From an uncultured Oscillospiraceae bacterium (GTDB taxonomy: Bacteria > Bacillota > Clostridia > Oscillospirales > Ruminococcaceae): DNA of 64,000 nt. Below, piece after piece: positions 37,275 to 46,844 of the stretch. How positions within the stretch are numbered: position 1 is the first letter of the stretch; each line of letters starts with the position of its first letter. Both the position numbers and the translations under genes were made by a program. Below the pieces are notes generated by a model. It searched no databases and was not told the origin of the DNA. It worked only from the letters and a program-made list of their open reading frames with translations. The stretch spans positions 1-64,000 of the forward strand of contig CAKSIT010000016.1 in the NCBI GenBank assembly GCA_934462925.1. Reading direction: 5' to 3'.

Positions 37275-38288
37275 ATGAAAAAGATACGGTTAGGAGTCCT
37301 TTGTCCTTCTGAAATAGCGTTCCGCGGATTCATGCCGGCTCTTAAACAGCTTGATGGATTTGAATATGTCGGGTTCGCCGCAGCAACAGAACGCGAGTTT
37401 TCCGGCACTGATTCCGATGAAGTGCGCGCTTCTGAGCTTGAAAAGGCGGAGAAATTCGCTGCCGAGCATGGCGGAAAGATATTCAGCGGCTATGAAAGCC
37501 TTATAACGTCTGATGAAATCGACGCGGTTTATATTCCATTACCGCCCGCCCTGCATTTCAGGTGGGCAAAAAAGGCGCTGGAATGCGGAAAGCATATTCT
37601 GCTTGAAAAGCCGTTCACGACCTCGCTTAAGGACACCAAAGAGCTTATTTCCATTGCAGAAAACCGTGGACTTGCAGTACATGAGAACTATATGTTTGCG
37701 TACCACACTCAGCTCGATTGGGTGAATGAGCAGATAAAATCCGGCGTTATCGGCGATGTCCGGCTTATCAGGATTGATTTCGGTTTTCCGTTCCGGGGAG
37801 CAAATGACTTTCGCTACAGCAAGGCTCTCGGTGGAGGAGCGCTGCTCGACTGTGGCGGCTATACGCTGAAGTTGGCTTCTATGCTTCTCGGGGATACTGC
37901 AAGGGTAACTGAGTCGCAGCTTTGTGGCAAGGACGGCTTCGAGGTGGACATTTACGGCAGTGCCACGCTGAAAAACGATGACGGGTTGACTGTACAGGTT
38001 TCTTTCGGAATGGATAACAGTTATCGGTGTAGCCTCGACATCCGGGGAAGCTCCGGCAGCATTTACACTAACCGTATACTCACCGCGCCTGCTGGTTACG
38101 CTCCGGTGATGACCATACGTAATGCAGCAGGTGAGAAAACCGTCGAACTGCCTGCTGACGATACATTCCGCAAGTCAATAGAAGCTTTCTACGATTGCAT
38201 TTCCAACGATAAAAAGAGAACTGAAAAGTATGCTGAGATAATCAGGCAGGGCTGTCTTTTTGAAAGCATTTTAAAGGGAGATCGGTGA
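37275..38288 (+). CDS. Gfo/Idh/MocA oxidoreductase, probable sugar 3-ketoreductase
   Basis: 337 aa. An N-terminal NAD(P) Rossmann fold is followed by the family EKPFTTS motif (near 111-117) with the catalytic Lys, and a C-terminal beta-sheet domain with GGGALLDCGGYTLKLA. Next to a 2,3-dehydratase such enzymes reduce the 3-keto group of NDP-sugars in dideoxysugar synthesis; that role is inferred from context. It starts 1 bp after the dehydratase stop, and its own stop overlaps the next ATG. It is intact, unlike its neighbours. Confidence 0.8.
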   Translation: MKKIRLGVLCPSEIAFRGFMPALKQLDGFEYVGFAAATEREFSGTDSDEVRASELEKAEKFAAEHGGKIFSGYESLITSDEIDAVYIPLPPALHFRWAKKALECGKHILLEKPFTTSLKDTKELISIAENRGLAVHENYMFAYHTQLDWVNEQIKSGVIGDVRLIRIDFGFPFRGANDFRYSKALGGGALLDCGGYTLKLASMLLGDTARVTESQLCGKDGFEVDIYGSATLKNDDGLTVQVSFGMDNSYRCSLDIRGSSGSIYTNRILTAPAGYAPVMTIRNAAGEKTVELPADDTFRKSIEAFYDCISNDKKRTEKYAEIIRQGCLFESILKGDR

Positions 38289-39208
38289 TGTCAAAAGTAT
38301 CAATTGTGGGGTCAAATGGCTATATTGAAAGAAATCTGTTTTATCATCTCGATCAGAGAGATGATATTGAACAGATAGCTCTCTATGACTGCCTTGATGA
38401 ATCAGTCGATAAAAACGAAAAATACTTTAAGGTCAATTTACCGGATCGTGATGATGTAAAAAAAATTGACTTTGACTGCGACATTATTTTCTTTATGGCC
38501 GGTAAGACCGGTACGTTTTCCGGATTTAACAACTATTCTGATTTTATAAGCGTCAATGAATTCGGTTTGCTTAATTTCATTGATGAATATCGCATTCAGG
38601 GCTCGAAAGCAAAGATCATTTTTCCTTCAACGCGGCTTGTTTATAAAGGAAGCGATATCCCTGTTTCGGAAGATAGTCCCATAGAACTTAAAACTATTTA
38701 TGCTGTTAATAAATTTGCCTGTGAGAATTATTTGAAGCAGTACAGCCAAATCTTTGGAATAAAGTATTGTGTTTTCAGAATATGCGTTCCGTATGGTACG
38801 CGCATATGGGGACTTGTGTTCCGCACTACTCAGAACATCGGTAATGTTCCCGTTACACACAGAAAAAGAGAAGATGGCAAATCCGGCTATACTTTAACAA
38901 AGCTTATATCCCTGTGGATGAATGGATTTACTGCGTTCTCGATAAAGCCGTTGAGAGTTGCGTCAATTCTTGGCATTTTGACCGCATTTATTGGATTCGG
39001 CTTTGGTATTTTCACTATTATCAATAAAATCATAAATCCTGAAATCGCAGTCGGGTATAGTTCTTTGATGGCTGTGTTGCTTTTTATTGGCGGAATGCTG
39101 ATGATAATGCTGGGGCTTATCGGAGAATACATCGGACGAATTTATATCTCAATAAATAATTCACCGCAATATGTGATCAGTGAAACTGTAAACGTATCTA
39201 GAAATTGA
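38288..39208 (+). CDS. Chimera: SDR sugar dehydrogenase N-half fused to a GT2 membrane C-tail
   Basis: 306 aa. Residues 1-170 read as an extended SDR (GSNGYIE at the dinucleotide loop, YAVNKFACENYL catalytic Tyr/Lys, FRICVPYGT). From about residue 171 the sequence switches to the C-terminal end of a GtrB/DPM-type glycosyltransferase: HRKREDGKSGYTLTKL, FTAFSIKPLRVASILG, two membrane helices and GLIGEYIGRIYI. The SDR lacks its substrate half and the GT2 its whole catalytic domain. A deletion fusing two neighbouring genes at about 38790-38815 explains this. The last Gly of the GxxGxxG is Glu. Probably non-functional. Confidence 0.85.
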   Translation: MSKVSIVGSNGYIERNLFYHLDQRDDIEQIALYDCLDESVDKNEKYFKVNLPDRDDVKKIDFDCDIIFFMAGKTGTFSGFNNYSDFISVNEFGLLNFIDEYRIQGSKAKIIFPSTRLVYKGSDIPVSEDSPIELKTIYAVNKFACENYLKQYSQIFGIKYCVFRICVPYGTRIWGLVFRTTQNIGNVPVTHRKREDGKSGYTLTKLISLWMNGFTAFSIKPLRVASILGILTAFIGFGFGIFTIINKIINPEIAVGYSSLMAVLLFIGGMLMIMLGLIGEYIGRIYISINNSPQYVISETVNVSRN

Positions 39209-39230
39209 TTGGCTTTAGGAGGCATGGGAA

Positions 39231-39585
39231 ATGAAACGAGCAATCCCATATATCGTTCTTCATCTGATAATACTGTTATATTCACTTAGCAGTATATGCT
39301 CTAAAATGGCATCTTCAAAGCCTTTTCTATCCTTAGAATGGTGTATATTTTATGGGCTGGTTATCGTATTGCTTGGTGTGTATGCTATAATTTTGGCAGC
39401 AGATTCTGAGAAAAATCAATTTGAATATCGCTTATGCCAGCAAGGCGGTGACCCTTATATGGGGAACGTTTTGGGGGATACTCCTATTCCATGAAACCAT
39501 ATCACGGAATAATATACTTGGCGGCATAATCGTTGTTGTCGGCGTTATTCTGGTTGTAACGGGCGGTGAAAAGAAGCATGAATGA
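39231..39585 (+). pseudogene. SMR-type small membrane transporter subunit 1, frameshifted
   Basis: It begins MKRAIPYIVLHLIILLYSLSS and runs to VYAIIL. One extra T in the run 39391-39394 then breaks the frame. Removing it restores IIWQQILRKINLNIAY, WGTFWGILLFHETIS and GGIIVVVGVILVVTGG, ending at 39585. The result is a four-TM EmrE/ArnE-like protein of about 117 aa. Such pairs flip undecaprenyl-phosphate sugars and go with GtrB-type transferases, matching the GT2 tail upstream. Confidence 0.8.
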
Positions 39586-39929
39586 GTTGGTTATTTATTC
39601 TCTCATAATGGTCTTTGGCTATCTGGTGGCTGCATTTTCACAGATCATGCTCAAAAAGAGCGCCGAGAAACACTATGATAATAAGCTGTAAAGAATACCT
39701 TAATCCACTGGTGATAATAGCGTATATTCTGTTTTTCGGAACGACTTTTATTTCCATGTACGCACTGAAAGTAGTGCCGCTTTCAATGGCGCCTATTCTT
39801 GAAGCAAGCGGTTATATTTTTGTTGCCGTGCTGAGTTATTTCTTTTTGAAAGAAAAGCTTACAAAAAGGCAGATTTTGGGTATGGTGCTGATAATCATGG
39901 GGATAGTGGTTTATTCTCTAAAATTCTAG
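39578..39929 (+). pseudogene. SMR-type small membrane transporter subunit 2, frameshifted
   Basis: The ATG at 39578 overlaps the subunit 1 end by 8 bp and gives MNELVIYSLIMVFGYLVAAF up to HYDNKL. A stop formed by an extra T (39689) follows. In the next frame the protein goes on: [40 protein letters not shown] and [18 protein letters not shown]. It is the partner of the preceding gene in a heterodimeric ArnE/ArnF-like flippase, also broken. Confidence 0.78.
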
Positions 39930-39937
39930 GAGGAAAA

Positions 39938-40813
39938 ATGAAAGGTATAATTCTCGCAGGCGGAAAGGGTACCCGCCTTTATCCTAACACGATTGCTGTA
40001 AGCAAGCAGCTTCTGCCAATTTACGACAAGCCGCTGATATATTATCCTCTGTCGGTTCTTTTGCTGGCAGGGATACACGAGATACTGGTGATCTCCACGC
40101 CGGAGGATACTCCGAATTATGAAAAGCTCCTCGGAGATGGAAGCCGTATAGGAATACATATTGAATACAAGATACAGGATAAGCCTCGCGGTCTTGCCGA
40201 CGCATTTATTCTGGGCGCTGATTTCATCGGAAACGACAGCGTTTGCCTGGTTCTCGGCGATAATGTATTTTACGGTCAGGGATTCAGCTCGTACATAAAA
40301 AAGGCTATGTCTCAGATCGAAAACGGCGGGGCAACGATCTTCGGCTACCCCGTTGCAAACCCGCGTGAATTCGGCGTGGTCGAATTCGATAAGAACAACA
40401 AGGTCATCTCCATCGAGGAAAAGCCTGCCGAGCCGAAATCGGACTATGCCGTTCCTGGGCTGTACTTTTACGACAACGAGGTCGTTGAAATAGCCAAGAA
40501 CGTAAAACCCTCAGCACGCGGCGAGATAGAGATAACATCTATAAACAATCATTACCTTGCCGAAGGTAAGCTCAATGTAACGCTTATGGGACGCGGAATG
40601 GCTTGGCTCGACACCGGCTCCCCAAAGGGAATGCTGAAGGCCGCCGAGTTCGTGCAGACCGTACAGGATATGCAGGGCTTCTATATTTCCTGCATTGAGG
40701 AGATTGCATGGCGCCGCGGATTTATAACCGCTGAACAGCTCCGCGCTCTTGGCGAAGAGCTGAAAATGACAGCCTATGGGCAGTATATTATCAGACTTGC
40801 GGAGGATAAATAA
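39938..40813 (+). CDS. rfbA: Glucose-1-phosphate thymidylyltransferase
   Basis: 291 aa. Nucleotidyltransferase signature [11 protein letters not shown] at 8-18, [14 protein letters not shown] and the substrate loop [10 protein letters not shown]. It makes dTDP-glucose from dTTP and glucose-1-P. AGGAGG precedes the ATG. It overlaps rfbB by 1 bp. rfbC and rfbD are absent from the window, so the product is not committed here to dTDP-L-rhamnose. Confidence 0.95.
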   Translation: MKGIILAGGKGTRLYPNTIAVSKQLLPIYDKPLIYYPLSVLLLAGIHEILVISTPEDTPNYEKLLGDGSRIGIHIEYKIQDKPRGLADAFILGADFIGNDSVCLVLGDNVFYGQGFSSYIKKAMSQIENGGATIFGYPVANPREFGVVEFDKNNKVISIEEKPAEPKSDYAVPGLYFYDNEVVEIAKNVKPSARGEIEITSINNHYLAEGKLNVTLMGRGMAWLDTGSPKGMLKAAEFVQTVQDMQGFYISCIEEIAWRRGFITAEQLRALGEELKMTAYGQYIIRLAEDK

Positions 40814-41832
40814 TGAAGATAATCGTAACAGGCGGCGCCGGCTTTATAGGCGGAAATTTCGTACACTATATGCTCAAGGCTCACCCGGAGTACCGGATAA
40901 TCTGCCTTGACTGTCTCACCTATGCAGGCAACATGGAGACCCTCGCGCCAGTAATGGACAACCCGAACTTCCGCTTCTGCAAGGTGGATATCACCGACCG
41001 TGACGCGGTTTTCCGGGTGTTCGAGGAGGAGCACCCCGACATCGTTGTGAATTTCGCGGCTGAGAGCCACGTTGACCGCTCCATTGAGAACCCCGGAGTG
41101 TTCCTGAACACCAACATCATCGGCACCCAGACCATGATGGACGCCTGCCGCAAGTACGGCATCAAGCGCTACCATCAGGTATCCACGGACGAAGTTTACG
41201 GTGACCTGCCGCTCGACAGACCCGACCTGTTCTTCACCGAGGAGACGCCGATACACACCTCCAGCCCGTATTCCGCTTCCAAGGCGAGCGCCGACCTGTT
41301 GGTTCAGGCTTACCATAGAACTTTCGGTCTGCCGGTGACTATTTCCAGATGCTCCAATAACTACGGTCCGTATCACTTCCCCGAGAAGCTCATTCCGCTG
41401 ATGATAGCGAACGCGCTCAACGACAAGCCGCTCCCCGTTTACGGCGAGGGTCTGAACGTCCGCGACTGGCTGTACGTTGAGGATCACTGCCGCGCGATAG
41501 ATCTCATTATCCACAAGGGTACTGTCGGCGAGGTGTACAACATCGGCGGACACAACGAGATGAAGAACATCGACATCGTAAAGATAATCTGCAAGGCGCT
41601 TGGCAAGCCCGAGAGCCTTATCACTCATGTCACCGACCGTAAGGGTCACGATATGCGCTATGCTATCGACCCCACAAAGATACACAACGAACTCGGCTGG
41701 CTGCCCGAAACGAAGTTCGCGGACGGTATCCAGAGAACTATTCAGTGGTATCTCGACAACCGCGAGTGGTGGGAGCACATCATAAACGGCGAGTATCAGG
41801 ATTACTATGCAAGAATGTATGGAGAAAGGTAA
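40813..41832 (+). CDS. rfbB: dTDP-glucose 4,6-dehydratase
   Basis: 339 aa SDR. NAD loop GGAGFIGGNF, STDEVYGDL, catalytic YSASKAS, RCSNNYGPYHFPEKLIPL. It gives dTDP-4-keto-6-deoxyglucose, the substrate of the 2,3-dehydratase at the island head. Its base composition is richer in GC than the flanking island genes and closer to the core genome, which hints at a mosaic origin. Confidence 0.96.
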   Translation: MKIIVTGGAGFIGGNFVHYMLKAHPEYRIICLDCLTYAGNMETLAPVMDNPNFRFCKVDITDRDAVFRVFEEEHPDIVVNFAAESHVDRSIENPGVFLNTNIIGTQTMMDACRKYGIKRYHQVSTDEVYGDLPLDRPDLFFTEETPIHTSSPYSASKASADLLVQAYHRTFGLPVTISRCSNNYGPYHFPEKLIPLMIANALNDKPLPVYGEGLNVRDWLYVEDHCRAIDLIIHKGTVGEVYNIGGHNEMKNIDIVKIICKALGKPESLITHVTDRKGHDMRYAIDPTKIHNELGWLPETKFADGIQRTIQWYLDNREWWEHIINGEYQDYYARMYGER

Positions 41833-41838
41833 AGTATT

Positions 41839-42912
41839 ATGAAAGTCACAGCAGTAATAATGGCTGGCGGAAAGGGAGAGCGTTTCTGGCCGCAGAGCCG
41901 TGCAAGCAGACCAAAACAGTTCCTGGCGCTTACCCGCGATGGCGAAACAATGATACAGAAAACAGTCGGAAGGCTTAATGATATCGTTGATATCAGCGAT
42001 GTTTTCGTGGTGACCAATGCAAATTATATAGATTTGGTCAAAGAACAGCTTCCTGAACTCCCGCCGCAGAATATTATTGCAGAACCCAAAGCCCGCAACA
42101 CTGCTCCTTGCATCGCACTCGCGGCACAGATAATCAGGAAGAAGTATGAAGACGCAATAATGCTTGTGCTTCCGTCAGATCACCTGATAAAGTTCACTGA
42201 AATGTTCGTGGATACACTGCGCCACGCGATCAAAGTGGCGGAAAACGGCAGATCGCTGGTCACCATCGGAATCACCCCTTCCTACCCCGAAACAGGATAC
42301 GGCTATATACAGTTTTCGGGCGCAAACAAGGCCATGCCGGGAGTTTACACGGTGGAGCGCTTTGTTGAAAAGCCGAATATTGAGCTGGCAAAGGAATATG
42401 TAAACGCCGGGACATTCCTCTGGAACAGCGGTATGTTCGTGTGGAAGGCATCATCGATAATCTCCAATATAGAACAGTTTCTGCCGGAAGTTGCCGCCGG
42501 AACAGCTAAAATCGGCGAGAGATACGGCACCGATGATTTCGTTCGGACCCTGAATGAGATCTTCCCGGCTCTCCATTCCGAATCCATAGACTTCGGAGTA
42601 ATGGAAAAAGCCAAGGATATCTACACCATTCCCGGCAATTTCGGCTGGGACGATGTCGGAAGCTGGCTCGCAGTTGAAAGGATCAACTACACCAACGAGT
42701 ATGGAAACGTTGTGAAGGGCGATGTGATAAGCATAAAGACAAAGAACTCAATAATCATCGGCGGAAAAAAACTGATCGCAACCGTTGGACTTGAAGATGT
42801 GGTGATCGTTGATACTGATGATGCGCTCCTTGTCTGTGCCAAGGACAGCACACAGGATATAAAGAAGATCATTGAAAATCTCAAGATCTGTAACCGTAAC
42901 GAACTCATCTGA
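41839..42912 (+). CDS. manC: Mannose-1-phosphate guanylyltransferase
   Basis: 357 aa, the short form without the phosphomannose isomerase domain. Signature GGKGERFWPQSR, the FVEKP motif and NSGMFVWKAS. It makes GDP-mannose from GTP and mannose-1-P. Its last base overlaps the start of the next gene, and gmd and rmd follow within the same run, so the pathway leads to GDP-D-rhamnose. Confidence 0.94.
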   Translation: MKVTAVIMAGGKGERFWPQSRASRPKQFLALTRDGETMIQKTVGRLNDIVDISDVFVVTNANYIDLVKEQLPELPPQNIIAEPKARNTAPCIALAAQIIRKKYEDAIMLVLPSDHLIKFTEMFVDTLRHAIKVAENGRSLVTIGITPSYPETGYGYIQFSGANKAMPGVYTVERFVEKPNIELAKEYVNAGTFLWNSGMFVWKASSIISNIEQFLPEVAAGTAKIGERYGTDDFVRTLNEIFPALHSESIDFGVMEKAKDIYTIPGNFGWDDVGSWLAVERINYTNEYGNVVKGDVISIKTKNSIIIGGKKLIATVGLEDVVIVDTDDALLVCAKDSTQDIKKIIENLKICNRNELI

Positions 42913-44060
42913 TGAAAATAGCAATTGATGTCCAGCCACTCATAAGCGGCAGACGCACAGGCATAGGATTCTATCAGTCAGATCTGCTTAAAGCGGCAAT
43001 AAGACTGGCTCCGGAGCACAAATTCGTTCTGAACTTCTTTTCGTTAAGACATACCGGGGAAAAGATCGGCAGACTGCGGGAATTGTTCGGCGACGATGTT
43101 GAGATACGTCCTTGCCGCTGGTTCAGCAGTCCGCTTTTGCACAGAATATGGCTGATACTGCCTGTTCCGTATAAATTGTTCTTCCGCCAGAAAGCGGACG
43201 TATCGGTATTTTTTAATTATTATGTCCCGCCGTATGCCGAGGGTAAGGTCTTATCGGTCGTCTATGATACGGTCGTAAAGGATATGCCGCAGACAATGGA
43301 TAAACGTACCCGCCGCGCACTTAATATGACGCTGAAAAGTTCCATTCAGCGCTCAGACAGGGTAATCACCATTTCGGAATTCAGCAGCTCCAGGATCATG
43401 GAACATTTCGGAGTTCCATGTGAAAAGCTGGATGTTATATACTGTGGTATTGATGACGCGAGTTTCCATCCGGGATATTCTGCTGGAGATATCGAAAACT
43501 GTAAAAAACGTTTTAATATATCAGGCAGATATATATTATATCTTGGGACTATCGAACCAAGGAAAAATATTCTTGGGCTGATAGAGGCATACAAGCAGTT
43601 ATCCGGCAGCAAGCCGGACTGCCCATATCTTGTGATCGCAGGCGGAAAAGGCTGGCTTTATGACGAGATATTCGCAAAGGTCAGAGAATACGGGCTTGAA
43701 GAACGTATTCTGTTCACGGGATATGTAGACGATAATGACGCTCCGCTGCTCATGTGCGGTGCTGAGCTGTTCTGTTTTCCTTCGTTTTACGAGGGGTTCG
43801 GAATGCCGCCGCTTGAAGCAATGTCATGCGGAACGCCAACAGTTGTTTCCGACCGGTCTTCACTTCCGGAGGTCGTTGGAAATGCGGCACTGACCGCCGA
43901 TCCCGATTCCCCCGAGAAGCTCGCGGAAGCCATGGAGAAAATACTGTCAGACGATGGTCTGCGCAGTTCGCTCCGTGAAAAAGGCATCTCTCAGGCAAAA
44001 AAATTCACATGGGAAAACAGCGCAAAAAAATTTATTAAGATGATAGGAGAAAAAACATGA
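42912..44060 (+). CDS. Glycosyltransferase family 4, candidate rhamnosyltransferase
   Basis: 382 aa GT-B enzyme. N-terminal DVQPLISGRRTGIGFYQS, central LYLGTIEPRKNILGLIEAY and the EX7E box in SFYEGFGMPPLEAMSCG. This subgroup includes WbpY-type mannosyl/rhamnosyltransferases. Embedded between manC and gmd with overlapping ends (4 bp into gmd), it is a likely D-rhamnosyltransferase, by context only. Confidence 0.88.
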   Translation: MKIAIDVQPLISGRRTGIGFYQSDLLKAAIRLAPEHKFVLNFFSLRHTGEKIGRLRELFGDDVEIRPCRWFSSPLLHRIWLILPVPYKLFFRQKADVSVFFNYYVPPYAEGKVLSVVYDTVVKDMPQTMDKRTRRALNMTLKSSIQRSDRVITISEFSSSRIMEHFGVPCEKLDVIYCGIDDASFHPGYSAGDIENCKKRFNISGRYILYLGTIEPRKNILGLIEAYKQLSGSKPDCPYLVIAGGKGWLYDEIFAKVREYGLEERILFTGYVDDNDAPLLMCGAELFCFPSFYEGFGMPPLEAMSCGTPTVVSDRSSLPEVVGNAALTADPDSPEKLAEAMEKILSDDGLRSSLREKGISQAKKFTWENSAKKFIKMIGEKT

Positions 44061-45112
44061 AAAGAGCTTTTGTAACAGGCGTCACCGGACAGGATGGATC
44101 TTATCTTGCAGAATTACTGTTGGAAAAGGGATACGAAGTTTACGGCCTTGTCAGACGTAAGTCCAGACTCGATTTCGGTAACCTTGAGGGAACGGCGGCA
44201 AAGGAGAAGGTCCATTTTATCTTCGGAGATATCACGGATATGTCCGCAATGATCCGCGCAATAAGCGAATCACAGCCTGACGAAGTATACAATCTCGCAG
44301 CGCAGTCTTTCGTTGCGCAGAGCTTCAGGGAGCCGATAGCCAGCGCCAACATCACCGGCGTTGCAGCAGCAAATATTCTTGAAGCGATAAAGACAATAAA
44401 GCCGGACGCAAGATACTACCAGGCAAGCACCTCGGAGATGTTCGGCGGCTGCATTGAGGATCAGGGTGACAACTTCACCGGCTATACCGAAAAGAGCTTC
44501 TTCCATCCGCGCAGTCCCTATGGAGTTGCCAAGCTCTATGCTCACTGGATAACCAGAAACTACCGAGAAGGCTACAATATGTTTGCGTGCTCAGGTATCC
44601 TCTTCAACCACGAAAGCGAACGCAGAGGTCTTGAGTTTGTCACCAGAAAGATAACGGACGCTGTCGCAAGGATAAAGCTCGGCGCTCAGGATCACCTTGA
44701 GCTCGGTAATATGGACGCAAAGCGCGACTGGGGTCATTCCAGAGATTATGTCCGCGCTATGTGGCTCATGCTCCAGCAAGACAAGCCACAGGATTACGTT
44801 ATCGCTTCACATGAAACACATACTGTGCGCGAGTTCGTGGAACTTGCCTTCAAGTCTGTCGGCACAGAGATCAGATGGAACGGAAGCGGCGTCGATGAGA
44901 CCGGTACAGACGCAGCAACAGGCAAAGTCATCGTTAAGATAAACCCGAAGTTTTACCGCCCTGCTGAGGTGGATCTCCTGCTTGGCGATCCCTCAAAGGC
45001 TGAAAGCGAACTCGGCTGGAAGCGTGAGGTGTCTTTCGAAAAGCTTGTTTCTCTCATGACTGAAAACGATATTGCTCTCGTTGAAAAAGAGCTGCGCACA
45101 CAGAACGCATGA
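44057..45112 (+). CDS. gmd: GDP-mannose 4,6-dehydratase
   Basis: 351 aa extended SDR. GVTGQDGSYLAELLLEKGYE at the NADP site, the STSEMFGG active-site Thr/Glu region and YGVAKLYAHW with catalytic Tyr/Lys. It converts GDP-D-mannose to GDP-4-keto-6-deoxy-D-mannose. It overlaps both neighbours by 4 bp, so it is tightly coupled with the reductase that follows. Confidence 0.96.
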   Translation: MKRAFVTGVTGQDGSYLAELLLEKGYEVYGLVRRKSRLDFGNLEGTAAKEKVHFIFGDITDMSAMIRAISESQPDEVYNLAAQSFVAQSFREPIASANITGVAAANILEAIKTIKPDARYYQASTSEMFGGCIEDQGDNFTGYTEKSFFHPRSPYGVAKLYAHWITRNYREGYNMFACSGILFNHESERRGLEFVTRKITDAVARIKLGAQDHLELGNMDAKRDWGHSRDYVRAMWLMLQQDKPQDYVIASHETHTVREFVELAFKSVGTEIRWNGSGVDETGTDAATGKVIVKINPKFYRPAEVDLLLGDPSKAESELGWKREVSFEKLVSLMTENDIALVEKELRTQNA

Positions 45113-46044
45113 GAAGGTCACTTATAATCGGCGCAGCCGGATTTGTTGGCGGATATCTGATAAAAGAGCTTCAGACACTCGGCGATGAAGTGTATGCAAC
45201 AAAGCTGCCCGCTGAATCGCTTGACGCCGGCTGCTGCGTCAGGAACCTTGATATTCTTGACGCTTCCTCAACGACCGCATTGATAAAAGAAATACAGCCT
45301 GACAGGATATTTCATCTGGCCGCACAAAGCTCGGTCGCCGTTTCATGGAAGAAACCGGCGCTCACTGCACAGATAAATGTAGTCGGCGCAATAAACGTCC
45401 TGGAAGCAGCACGCGCCGCTTCATGCGAGCCCGTGCTGCTTCTTGTGGGTTCGTCTGAAGAGTATGGCGCAGCCGGGACAGCCGACGGCATCATCAGCGA
45501 AAACGTCCGCCCGCATCCGGGCAATGTCTATGCTGCAACAAAGGCTGTACAGAACTGTATCGGCAATATATATCACAATGCTTATGGCATGAAAATAATC
45601 TGTGTGCGCGCATTCAACCATTTCGGTCCGGGACAGCTCCCGCAGTTTGTTATTTCGGATTTTTGCAGACAGGTCGCAGAAATCGAGGCATGCCGCCACG
45701 AATCGGTTATACGAGTAGGAAACCTCTCCGCAAAGCGCGATTTTACAGATGTGCGCGACATAGTCCGGGCATACGGAATGCTCGCGGAAAAAGGCAGATT
45801 CGGCGAAACATATAATGTTGGCTCCGGAAAAGCAGTAGAGATCCGCTCCATTCTGGATATAATACTTTCGCAGACTTCAGCGGTTGTCAGCGTTGAAACG
45901 GATGAAACAAGGTTCCGTCCGGTAGATGTTCCGCTCATACAGGCAGATATATCCAAAATCAGCAATGATACGGGCTGGGCGCCCAAAATCGATATTGTTA
46001 ATACGATAAGCGATACGCTTGAGTTCTGGCGCAGCAATTTATAA
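45109..46044 (+). CDS. rmd: GDP-4-keto-6-deoxy-D-mannose reductase
   Basis: 311 aa SDR. GAAGFVGGYL, GSSEEYG and YAATKAVQN. Layout and position after gmd match RMD, which gives GDP-D-rhamnose. Fucose synthase (GMER) is the alternative, but that family carries different epimerase residues and is usually named by a GGxGMVGS start, not seen here. Ends 18 bp before the ABC exporter genes. Confidence 0.88.
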   Translation: MRRSLIIGAAGFVGGYLIKELQTLGDEVYATKLPAESLDAGCCVRNLDILDASSTTALIKEIQPDRIFHLAAQSSVAVSWKKPALTAQINVVGAINVLEAARAASCEPVLLLVGSSEEYGAAGTADGIISENVRPHPGNVYAATKAVQNCIGNIYHNAYGMKIICVRAFNHFGPGQLPQFVISDFCRQVAEIEACRHESVIRVGNLSAKRDFTDVRDIVRAYGMLAEKGRFGETYNVGSGKAVEIRSILDIILSQTSAVVSVETDETRFRPVDVPLIQADISKISNDTGWAPKIDIVNTISDTLEFWRSNL

Positions 46045-46061
46045 TTTTTTAGGAGATAGCA

Positions 46062-46841
46062 ATGGGGATTTTCAGAGAATTGTATGAATATCGGCAGATG
46101 ATCGCCAGCCTGGTCAGGAGAGACCTGCGGGGCAGATACAAAGGATCTTTTCTTGGATTTCTGTGGACCTTCGTAAACCCGCTGCTCCAGCTCCTTGTGT
46201 ATTCTCTGGTGTTTACTAACATTATGCGCGTGGAAGACGTCGAGATATATTATTTGTATCTCTTTATCGCACTTATTCCGTGGCTTTTTTTCTCCAACTC
46301 CATTGCCGGCGGAGCCAGCTGTATAATAGCACAGAAGGACATGGTCAGCAAGATCTATTTCCCACGGGAAGTAATACCGATATCATATGTCACAAGCGGC
46401 TTTGTCAATATGCTGCTTTGTTTTATCGTGGTAATTGCCGCTGTCCTGATATCAGGAATTGAGGTCAATGTGCTTACATGGATGTTTCTTCCGGTAATAT
46501 TTATCATACAGTATATACTGGTGCTTGGAATCACAATGCTGGTATCCGCCGTAACCGTATATTTCCGCGACCTGGAACATATACTGGGAATCATTATGAT
46601 GGCATGGATGTATCTTACCCCTATCATATATACGCCGAATATGGTTCCTGATTCTTTCAGAATGTATTTTGACCTGAATCCTATGACCCACATTGTAACC
46701 GCTTACAGGGACATCCTGTACTATGGTCGTATGCCGGAGTTTTCCACGTTGATAAGTTCAGTCGTATTCGGGATCGTATTTCTGGTAATAGGTTTTGTTT
46801 CTTTCGGAAAGCTGAAAAGACATTTTGCAGAGGAGATGTGA
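46062..46841 (+). CDS. wzm: ABC-2 polysaccharide exporter permease (Wzm type)
   Basis: 259 aa with six membrane segments. The N-terminal LVRRDLRGRYKGSFLGFLW is the family signature, and DLNPMTHIVTAYRDIL lies near the C-terminus. It exports the completed lipid-linked polysaccharide together with the ATPase 4 bp downstream. In Gram-positives the same family (TagG) exports wall teichoic acid. Confidence 0.93.
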   Translation: MGIFRELYEYRQMIASLVRRDLRGRYKGSFLGFLWTFVNPLLQLLVYSLVFTNIMRVEDVEIYYLYLFIALIPWLFFSNSIAGGASCIIAQKDMVSKIYFPREVIPISYVTSGFVNMLLCFIVVIAAVLISGIEVNVLTWMFLPVIFIIQYILVLGITMLVSAVTVYFRDLEHILGIIMMAWMYLTPIIYTPNMVPDSFRMYFDLNPMTHIVTAYRDILYYGRMPEFSTLISSVVFGIVFLVIGFVSFGKLKRHFAEEM

Positions 46842-46844
46842 TAT

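Noticed and set aside
39938-41832. Complete dTDP-L-rhamnose pathway
   Set aside because: Only rfbA and rfbB are present; no rfbC or rfbD was found in the window.
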